Origin: Humulus lupulus
Lineage: Eukaryota > Streptophyta > Magnoliopsida > Rosales > Cannabaceae
Length of the DNA stretch: 64,000 nucleotides
Reading direction: 5' to 3'
NCBI RefSeq assembly: GCF_963169125.1
Contig: NC_084797.1
Coordinates: 97,551,868-97,615,867, forward strand
Part shown: positions 56,306 through 64,000 of the stretch, in pieces
How the letters are laid out: each line of letters starts with the position of its first letter
Numbering within the stretch: position 1 is the first letter of the stretch
Notes under the pieces: generated by a model
What the model was told of the DNA's origin: nothing
The model's database searches: none
The model's input: only the letters and a program-made list of their open reading frames with translations
Made by a program: the position numbers and the translations under genes

Positions 56306-57048
56306 TTAGCTGAGATTCCTCATCCCCGTTTCAACGGTCATCGTCTGCTGCCCGGGTCGTGATTTTCCCTTCATGGAAATTCTATAGCATTCCCTGGCAG
56401 CGAGCTGATCACCTTGGACCGTACATATTCCCGTAGAGGAGGGGAATTTGATTGCGATATGGCGGATAGAGGTTACGACCTCAAATGCCATCAACGTAGG
56501 TCGATAACCATGAATTCGAGGAGTTTAGAGACAGTTCGGGGCCCTTCTCCCAAGGTTATTACTAGGTCGATAGTTCTTATCGCTGCAAACCCTTCCCCAG
56601 AAAATCCATACAGCATCATGGAAGTGGCCTTCAGCTCGGTGATAGACAATCCCATTTTCTCCAGCGTGGACTGGAATAGCAGGTTCACCGAACTCCCATT
56701 ATCGACTAGTATCCTCCTAACTCTTCAGTTGGCGAGTTGGGCGGTTATGACTAGAGGATCGTTATGGGGGAACTGGACGTGACTAGCGTCCTCCTTGGTA
56801 AAATTGATTGGTTGCCTCTCCAATCGCTGTTGTTTGGGTAGATGCTGCTCCGGGATGAATTCCACTCCGTTATGGGCCTTCAACTCATTGACATATCTCT
56901 TCTGGGCTCCTCTGCTCATGCCGGCCAAATAGGGGCCTCCGGAGATTGTGGATATCTCTCCTCCTATTACAGGAGGAGGGGTATCCTGACTTATCCGGGG
57001 CCTGGGCTGATTTACCTGCGCTTTCGGAGTTGGCTGACTAGTAGGAAC
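56306..57048 (-). pseudogene. TAT-D protease region
   Basis: Minus strand. RGAQKRYVNELKAHNGVEFI, then FTKEDASHVQFPHNDPLVIT followed by QLANxxVRRILVDNGSSVNL (protease with DNGS, typical of Tat; read across a stop near 56725), VNLLFQSTLEKMGLSITELK and GFSGEGFAAIRTIDLVITLG. The frame changes near 56491 and the linker to RT is degenerate. Confidence 0.75.
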
Positions 57049-59259
57049 TCAGTTCCATGCATACTGAGCCAAAGGTCCAGCTCTGATGAGTGTCTCGATC
57101 TCATCCTTCAAATGCCTACAATCGTCAGTGTTGTGGCCAATGTCGTTGTGGAATCGACAGAACTTGGAATTGTCCCTCTTAGCCTTCTGGTGTTTCAAAG
57201 GCTCCGGCTTTTTCCAGGGGAGGCGAGTAGAGTTTGCTAGGAAAATGTGTTCCCTAGTGTTCGTAAGTTCGGTGTAAGCCGCGTAGACTGGCTTAAATTT
57301 TTCCACGGACTTGTTCTTCTTCGGACCATGCTGGCCGCCCTCGTTGCTCCCTTTTCTCTTACTTCCACCCCCTTGGTTATTCTGTGTAACGGTTTGAGTC
57401 ATTTTCACGACATCTGTTCCCACTCCAACGAGCTGATCAGGGGTTTGACTGGTTCCCGTGACCAACGCTCGCGCCTCTTCCAGGTTTATCCATCCCTGGG
57501 CCTTGTTCAGGAATTCATCCACGGTGCTGACACCTTTTCTCTGTATCTCTTTCCATAGCCCGCCTCCAACGAGGATTCCAGTCCTCAAGGCTACAAGCTT
57601 GGAACTATCGTCTGCGTCCCTGGCTCGAGTCGCGACGTTTGCGAACCTGCTTAGGTAAGCTTTCAAAGGTTCCTCGGGCTGTTGCTTCACGTTTGCCAGG
57701 GTGTCAGCTTTGACGCGGGTAGCTTGAGAAGCTCGGAATGCCCTCTTGAAGTCAACAAATTTTTTTTTCCACGAGCTGATGGACTGCTTTTTACACTACT
57801 TGAACCATTGCCTGGCTGGCCCAATCAAGGTGGAAGGGAATATCAAACACCTTAGCTCGGGGTCGATGTTATGGGCCATCATCAGGGTGTTGAACATACC
57901 CAAATGATCCGACGGGTCTCCGTCTCCATCGAACATAGATAGGTGGGGCATCTGGAAACCCAGCGGGTATGTTGTGGCTGCTATGCTATGGGCGAAAAGC
58001 TCGAGTTCGTCCCCCGAGTCGTACTCATCTTTTTCCTTTTCTGACAAGAGCTTCTTCATTAGCTCCTCCATCTGAGCTAAACACTCTAGAGTCTGGTCCT
58101 TACTTCCTTGGTTGTTCTGGGGCTGTTCAACAGCTCCAGTTCCATTGTAAGCGTTAGGCAGGTTATTGTCCCTCCAAGCTTGAGCTTGGTTAGGTGGGAC
58201 ATTCCCACTATCACGTACTTCGGAAAGAACATCCCCTCAGTGAGCATGACTTCCATTTCTAGCCGGATCCGCCCTCTGAGAGTTGAGGCAATCTCGAAGG
58301 TCGGCCGTCGGGGTGGCCCGAGGGCTTTGCACCGAACTCAAGCGATTGCTCAGGTCTTCACCGGATCTGCCACTTCGGTGGCTCCCGGTCCAGTAACTCC
58401 CGTTGGAAAATCTTGGAGCCCACTGCTGGGGGTGAGGATCCAGGACCTCCCCGCGCGCTCGGTTGCTATGGGAAGGACCGACAAAAGGAGGATTTCTTCT
58501 GCTGCTCCCGTGTGCTAGAATGTCCCAAACTGGACAGGGAGGAGATGGATATCTTATCGGCAACGAGGGGTGCCTAACTGGTGACGCGATCCTAGTCCCA
58601 TCTGGGCGAATCAAATTAGCTCGTGGCCATTCTACTCTACCATCTCCAACATCCTGTGCTCGGCGGTCGGACCGTGGCACGAGAGGGCTGGCCGAAGCAG
58701 TCTATCTTCGCGAGCCTTCTTCGAATCTCCTCCGTGAGCTGCCACGATCCCTCCTGTGAACGTTCAACGGTGGAATTGAGCTAGGAGTCGAGGTTCGGAC
58801 TGACCGACTGAATTGTTGATTGGCTCTGGGAAACTCCTCAAACCCAGTATCCTAGTTGTGGTGTGATGTGGGTGCAGAACTTGGGGTTGAGGTTCTGACC
58901 AATCGACTGGGCCTGGACCGATTATCCCTATGGGGCTTGTGAGTCCCACTTTGTCTCTTTCTGATGTTAACGTCGGTCGTAAGAGGGGGTAGCCGGGCCA
59001 AGACTTCTTCGATTTGCTTGCTTGCTTTGGATAGCTGACTCTTCAATTGTATGTTTTCCATCTCTATCGCCGTCAGGAAACCCGAGTTCGTATTTGGTGG
59101 TCGGGGCGCAGAACTCCCGGTGTCATCCTGGCCCATCGGCTGCTTTCCCGATCGTTGTTGGATCTCGGGGTTTTGTTCATCGGATGTGGCGGCATGGTAG
59201 GTATCCTGCCCATCATGTTGATCCGCCTCGTTGCCATGTCTCGAACGAGTAACTACCAT
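57049..59259 (-). pseudogene. TAT-D gag
   Basis: Starts MVVTRSRHGNEADQHDGQDT at 59259, about 54 bp inside the 5' LTR. It continues with a low-complexity region broken by stops, then MEELMKKLLSEKEKDEYDSG (58071), GFQMPHLSMFDGDGDPSDHL, IGPARQWFK, then MKQQPEEPLKAYLSRFANVA (57690), GVSTVDEFLNKAQGWINLEE and the Tat-type Zn motif CRFHNDIGHNTDDCRHLKDE ending near 57060. Nearly all pieces share one frame, so stops rather than shifts are the main damage. The Ty3-type capsid fold is expected in the QWF..YLSRFA region. Confidence 0.87.
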
Positions 59260-59294
59260 GATCAGGTTTTTGCGACAGCACCAATCTAAATCCT

Positions 59295-59313
59295 CTCAAT
59301 GAAAGCACCAAAC
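59295..59313 (-). other. Primer-binding-site region of TAT-D
   Basis: On the minus strand GTTTGGTGCTTTCATTGAG directly follows the 5' LTR end. I recognise the TTGGTGC start as usual for this position in related elements but cannot name the tRNA with confidence. Confidence 0.6.
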
Positions 59314-60032
59314 TGTTGACGCGGTTCTTCGACAATAGGTAATTAGTGCTAATTGGTGAACCGTAATATGAAAATAACTATAGATGATCACTCCTTTCTT
59401 TTTAGGTGGTTCGAAGGTTAAAATCCCTCTAGTCCACCAGGCGATATTATTGATATCTCTTGACTATTTCTTACAGAGTGTTTCTTTACAAAAATATGCC
59501 AACCCCATGCCCTACCCAGGGTCTTGGTATTTATAGGAAGAAGATACCTGGCTTGGCAATGGGGTCATCCCGTGATCTCTTTATCCTTCACGTCATGTCT
59601 GTGACACTGATGATTAATTCCTGAACTTTGCAGTGAAGTGTGGTCTAATCAATAGGTAAGGAGGGATAATGGGCCGCATGGCCCAAATCAGGCGTGGGAT
59701 GTCCAAACACGCACGTTTATACTGCGTGTCCGAGAATTCAGGAATAGAATAAACACGTGATGTCTGATATATGCACGCTTATAGTGCGTGGTTGAATTTA
59801 CAAGGGTTTGGATGTCAGGTCTCTACTGCATCATGAGCTTAACGTGGCGCTAGCTCGTGGCACTCATACTCTAGCTACATGATGCCTCCGTGTAGCAGTT
59901 AACTCTCTAATCAGCTCGGGATGTAGAAAAGGAGGCCCGCAACACACAGCTCCGGGGGGACGATCTACACGTGTCAGATCGAATTAGGCCCTTTTCTAGC
60001 TTGCCAATATGTGCGGATATTTAGGGCGTACA
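59314..60032 (-). repeat. 5' LTR of TAT-D (719 bp)
   Basis: TGTTGACGCG..GGGCGTACA, aligned to 47546-48286 with one 22-bp gap. GACTT at 60033-60037 is the right duplication. Confidence 0.93.
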
Positions 60033-60037
60033 GACTT

Positions 60038-60831
60038 AATTGTATAGGTTCATTATATTAGTTAAACCTAAATATTGATTAGAAACAAATAATTCTAAAT
60101 TAATTGAATTTGTTTCAATGTGACACTTTAGAATTAATAGGAAATTATAGGACTTTGGTTTTAAAAATTAAATATTTTCAATTTTTTGGAGAACCATAGT
60201 CATTAATATTCTAAAAATAAATAATAAAAATACTATTTTTTTAATTTTATAATGAGCTTATTTTAAGATTTATATTCAATCTTCACCGTTGGTTTAACAT
60301 AGTCAATAACTTAATGGGGCCTTGAGGCGCTTTGATTCGTCCTCCTACAGAAGGTGTTCATTAGCTATTTTGACAAGGTTAGATTTCGAAAGATAGATAA
60401 TTATAGGTCAAATTCTACTAGACTCACCCTACAGTGAATACTAGGACTAAATCTATGATTATCAAAATCATGGGTCTAGCTCATAAAATAAGAGATTTTG
60501 TTTTCTTATTTTGATCGAATAGTAGGTTGTTAATAGTGGTGTCCATTATTAAATGAGTTTACAACTCTATTTAACTAGTGGTATTTTTGACTCTCGCCAA
60601 CCAGGACAAGGATATCATAGATTAGTTAAAAACCCAAAGAAATAGAGATATGATTGTTTTTGGTATTTTTTCTCATATCTTACATATTTATGGTATATGT
60701 TGTGCTATTTCTTGAAATTTGTGTGAATAGAAGTTTTATTGAGAAAATGTGATTGATTTCTATTTTATTGGTAATATGTAGTTTTAAGTTAAGTAGTGTC
60801 TGTGTCTACTCCCATCGTTTCTCAACTTTCG
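60038..60831 (+). other. COP3 leader, right part, no gene
   Basis: Continuation of the COP3 leader after TAT-D; reverse complement of about 24561-25345 in COP2. Non-coding. Contains the TTCGTCCTCCTACAGAAGG block matching 25039. Confidence 0.8.
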
Positions 60832-61456
60832 ATGGAGAAAACTTCCTTAATTGGAAGTAGAATATCAACATAGAGTTGATTGATGACAACTTTGAATTCG
60901 TCATGATTGAGGAATCCCCAGAATGAGCACCATGTCCGCACATTCGTGATGGCACCGTCAATGCTCGTGATAGCACCATAAATGCTCGGATAGCACCGTC
61001 TCTGCACATACGTGATGACACTGTGAATGCTCGAATGGCACCATGTCTGCACGTTCGTGATCAACTCAACTATGGTCTGATGTAGCTCATGAACGAGCTT
61101 TAGACTTTCGAGTCTATCATGGGTGGACCTAGTAAGGGAGGAGAAAATAAGACTATTGTTGTTGCTGCTGATCCAGCTAAGGCTGAAGCTAACCAAGCTT
61201 CATCTTCGAAAGCTAGAAACAAGAGTAAAGGTGGACAAAACACCAACCCCAAGTCAGCAAAGGCTGCAAAGACGAGTGCACAATCAAGTGCACAGACGCC
61301 TAAAGGGAAGAACAAGAAAAACAAGAAAAGTAAAGATAAGTGCTTTCACTGCAAAGAGAAAGGGCATTGGAAACAAGATTGCCCCAAGTTTCTAGCAGCT
61401 AAAAACAAAGGTAATGATTATAGTTCATTTATCTTGGAAACATGTGTTTTAGAATA
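60832..61456 (+). pseudogene. COP3 gag with core replaced by minisatellite
   Basis: ATG 60832 (MEKTSLIGSR after a small deletion relative to COP2, TAG following NWK in the ancestral frame), decayed MIEES region, a repeated block (60925-61068) instead of the gag core, then NELQ-like sequence and MGGPSKGGENKTIVVAADPA (61119), Lys-rich GKNKKNKKSKDK and an intact zinc knuckle CFHCKEKGHWKQDC, ending ETCVLE at 61454. The same core loss as COP2 shows that the change predates both copies. Confidence 0.82.
60925..61068. repeat. Gag minisatellite of COP3
   Basis: Repeats of GCACCGTC(A/T), (A/T)GCTCGTGATAGCACC and CTGCAC(A/G)TTCGTGAT, unit ~21-24 bp, about six. Homologous to 24345-24462. Confidence 0.75.
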
Positions 61457-61462
61457 ATGATA

Positions 61463-63046
61463 AATCCATTTAGATTATTGATTCTGTATCTACTAACCAT
61501 GTTTGTAACTCTTTACAACTTTTTTAATCATGGGAGGAAGTGGACGAAGGAGGCTTAAAGCTTAGAGTTGGGAACGGAGCATTCATTTCGATCCAAGCTA
61601 GAGGAAGAGCTTGTCTGAAGTTCGGAAATAAATTTTTAATTTTAAATGATATCTTTTTCATTCTGGATTTTAGTAGAAATTTAATTTCAGTTTCCATGTT
61701 GCAATCAGAACAATTTGTTATGACTTTCACAAGTTTTAATATATCTATTTCTTTCAATGGATCACAATTGTGTATTGCGAGTTTGGAAAACAGGCTTTAT
61801 ATTCTACGACCTAACGAACCCCTCGCTCTTAACAATGATTTATTCAAAGTTGCTAAACCTAGGACCAATAAACGTCAAAAGACTGATAACGATAAAATGA
61901 CGTATTTATGGCACTTGAGACTAGGTCACATTGGCTATGATTGGATTCAAAGACTTACAAAGGATGAGCCTTTGAGAGAACTTGCCTTAGGTGAATTACC
62001 TGTCTGTGAATCTTGTCTAGAAGGCAAACTGACCAAGCGTCAATTCTCTGCAAAGGGTGATAGGGCCATAGAACCACTTGGACTTGTTCATTCAGATGTT
62101 TGTGGACCTTTGAATGTACAAGCCATGGGTGGTTTTGAGTATTTCGTCACTTTCATTGAAGATTACTCTAGACACTCATGTCTTTACCTAATGCATAGAA
62201 AATCATAAACATTTTCAAAGTTTCAGGAATTCCTAGCGATGGCTTAGAACCAATTAGGTAAAATGTTAAATAACTTGCGATCTGATAGGGGTGGAGAATA
62301 TTTGGATATGTAGTTCCAAGATCATTTAACTAAACTTGGGATTTTATCACAATTTACTGTCCCAGGTACTCCGCAACATTGGGGTGTAGCGGAATGCCGG
62401 AACAGAACTTTATTGAAAATGGTTAAATGCATGCTTAGTAACTCAACTCTACCAACTTCATTCTGGGGACATGCAATTCAAACCGCGAACGACATTCTCA
62501 ATGTCGTGCCGTCTGAACCAATCCCCAATACACCTTTAGAACGCTGGAATGGTCGTGAACCTAGTTGATGCCATTATAGAATCTGGGGGTGTCCCGCCCA
62601 CGTCCTGAGGAAAAAGTAGGGAAAGCTAGAACCGCGAACTGAAGTTTGCATGTTTAGTGGCTATCCTAAAGGTACTCGGGCTGGAATTTTCTTAGTCATT
62701 CAGAAAAGAAAGTGTTTACATCTACAAATGCTACTTTTCTGGAAAATGATTGTGTGCAAAACTTCAAACCACGCAGCAAAGTAGTTTTAAAGGAGATGGT
62801 TAAAAAATTGACTTCAACCAATGTTCCATAGTCATCAATGGAAGTTGATGAAATTCCCACTCTTCATGTCCAACCGACGCAAGTCGATTTAAATGAAGAA
62901 AGTACCACTATTTCTGAGCAAATAGTCACAAAGCCTTGTCGTAGTGGGAGGGTTTCTAGGAACCCAGTTCGCTATGGTTTGGATGGTGAAACCAATATAG
63001 TTGTTGGTGACACTAGTGATGATGATTTGTTGTCTTTCAAATAGAT
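61463..63046 (+). pseudogene. COP3 protease, pre-integrase and integrase
   Basis: Protease start IIDSVSTNHVCNSL near 61475 (DSGS expected, so altered), GGLKLRVGNGAFISIQARGR, LISVSMLQSEQFVMTF; pre-integrase YLWHLRLGHIGYDWIQRLTK and CESCLEGKLTKRQFSAKGD; integrase HSDVCGPLNVQAMGGFEYFV, FIEDYSRHSCLYLMHRKS stop, LRSDRGGEYLDM stop, GVAECRNRTLLKMVKCMLSN, SFWGHAIQTANDILNVVPSE, RIWGCPAHVLRK stop and RSGRVSRNPVRYGLDGETNI. The open stretch 61540-62208 is the longest; the rest holds several stops. Confidence 0.88.
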
Positions 63047-63047
63047 A

Positions 63048-64000
63048 ATGGCTAGCCCTGAAAGGGAACTATGGCTCGAAGCCATGAAACAGGAAATAGA
63101 GTCCATGTACTCTAATTTGTCTGGGATCTGGTGGAAGCACCTAGTGACTTTAGGGCCATTGGGTGCAAGTGGATCTACAAGAAGAAATGAGGTGTTGATG
63201 GAAATATTGAGAATTATAAAGCTCGATTAGTGGCAAAGGGTTATACCCAAAGAGAAGGTGTGGACTATGAGGAAACTTTTAGTCCGGTAGCCATGCTCAA
63301 GTCCATTCACTTCCTCTTATCCATAGCAACCGCTCTCGACTATGAGATCTGGAAAATGGATGTCAAGACAGCTTTTCTTAATGGAAAGCTTGACGAAGTC
63401 ATTTATATGGATCAGTCAGAAGGATTTAAAGTAGCTGGACAAGTTTTCAAGTTGAATAGCTCCATCTATGGACTTAAGCAAGCTTCTCGTTCCTGGAATC
63501 TTAGGTTTGATGAAATAATCAAAACCTATGGCATTGAACAAAATATTGATGTGCCTTGTGTTAACCAACTGAAGGAAAATCAAATAGTGGTATTCCTGGT
63601 TTTTTATGTAGATGGCATCTTACTCATTGGAAACAATGTTAAGAAATTATCAGATATGAAGAATTGGCTGAGCACTCAATTCTAGATGAAGGATTTGGGT
63701 GAAGCAAGTTACGTTCTAGGTATCCAGATAATCAGGGATCGAAAGAACAGACTCTTAGCTCTATCTCAAGCATCTTACAAAGATATAGTGCTTGAACGTT
63801 TCTCAATGACAAATTCCAAGAAAGGGCATCTACCGTCCCGCCATGGAATTCATCTTTCAAAGAAGCAGTCTCCCCAGAATCCTGATGAGGAAGATGCAAT
63901 GAGAAAAGTTCCTTATGCATCTGCAGTTGGAAGTCTGATGTATGCTATGTTGTGTACTAGACCAAATATCTGCTATGCAGTGGGAGTAGTGAGTAGGTAT
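63048..64000 (+). pseudogene. COP3 reverse transcriptase, cut by window end
   Basis: MASPERELWLEAMKQEIESM, then a frameshift in the WIYKKK region, [40 protein letters not shown] and [18 protein letters not shown]. The catalytic motif reads [12 protein letters not shown], with the second Asp of YVDD changed to Gly. The frame stops at 63683 (TAG where COP2 has CAG), then continues MKDLGEASYVLGIQIIRD and MRKVPYASAVGSLMYAMLCT to the window edge. COP2 keeps YVDD, so the change arose after the copies split. Confidence 0.9.

Larger units (their letters stand above)
47546..60032 (-). mobile_element. TAT-D: complete Tat-lineage Gypsy element with antisense gene
   Basis: Minus-strand element with LTRs 59314-60032 (5') and 47546-48286 (3'), a PBS-like site, gag-pol (59259-52978), a tandem repeat, a plus-strand gene and a PPT, flanked by GACTT (47541-47545 and 60033-60037). 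Removing it restores the COP3 leader exactly as in COP2. Tat lineage: gag motif CRFHNDIGHNTDDC, a second archaeal-type RNase H after the normal one, and an antisense ORF between pol and 3' LTR. LTRs differ at about 28 sites plus one 22-bp gap. Confidence 0.93.
44124..64000 (+). mobile_element. COP3: Ty1/Copia element, interrupted by TAT-D, cut by window end
   Basis: 5' LTR 44124-45975, PBS-like site, leader (45976-47545 and 60038-60831), gag, protease, integrase and RT up to 64000. RNase H and the 3' LTR lie beyond the window. Left candidate duplication CATTT (44119-44123). Same family as COP2 but on the opposite strand. Not functional: many stops and an RT active-site change. Confidence 0.9.

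Noticed and set aside
1..64000. Host protein-coding, tRNA or rRNA gene
   Set aside because: Every long coding stretch has retroelement motifs or lies in an element; TGGTATCAGAG-type strings are primer-binding sites, not tRNA genes.

Overview
This window is nuclear DNA of a flowering plant, most likely a eudicot (the species cannot be resolved from the sequence alone). Almost every base can be assigned to LTR retrotransposons inserted into one another. I see no host protein gene, no tRNA or rRNA gene and no CRISPR array. Families were recognised from protein motifs, LTR ends (TG..CA), primer-binding sites, polypurine tracts and 5-bp target-site duplications (TSDs). Gene-dense plant DNA does not look like this; pericentromeric or other heterochromatin is the likely setting (inference).

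Left block, 1-26162. An old minus-strand Ty1/Copia element (COP1) survives as pieces at 2317-2394, 7086-9110 and 13723-14874. It was hit by a Tekay/Del-type Gypsy LTR (T1, 1-2316, cut by the window edge), by a complete but non-autonomous CRM-like Gypsy element (2395-7085, TSD GAATT), by a solo LTR (S1, 9111-13722, TSD AATAA) that itself contains another solo LTR (T2, 10652-13022, TSD GTTAA), and by a Tat-lineage Gypsy element (TAT-A, from 14875). TAT-A was hit by a second minus-strand Copia element (COP2, 17825-26162), which carries its own solo LTR insertion (S2, 20474-21550).

Right block, 26163-64000. A fragment of a COP1-like Copia (COP4, 26163-27402) abuts COP2 at a junction without LTR ends. 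COP4 contains TAT-B (27403-31583), which contains TAT-C (LTR at 31584-32235 and 44014-44085). Inside TAT-C lie a full-length Tekay-type Gypsy (T3, 32236-44008, TSD GGTTA), interrupted in its reverse transcriptase by solo LTR S3 (36741-39000), and a plus-strand Copia (COP3, 44124 to the window end), interrupted by a complete Tat element (TAT-D, 47546-60032, TSD GACTT). The nesting is five layers deep.

No element looks able to move on its own. Coding regions carry stops, frameshifts and active-site changes, and many stops fit C-to-T change at CAG, CAA or CGA codons, the mark of methylated DNA. Points most worth a second look: the spliced, promoter-bearing antisense gene carried by the Tat elements; the CRM-like element that lost RT, RNase H and the integrase core in frame but kept gag, protease and the integrase tail running into its 3' LTR; a Copia family whose gag core is replaced by a minisatellite in both copies; and LTR hairpins that look conserved, one array with compensatory base changes.
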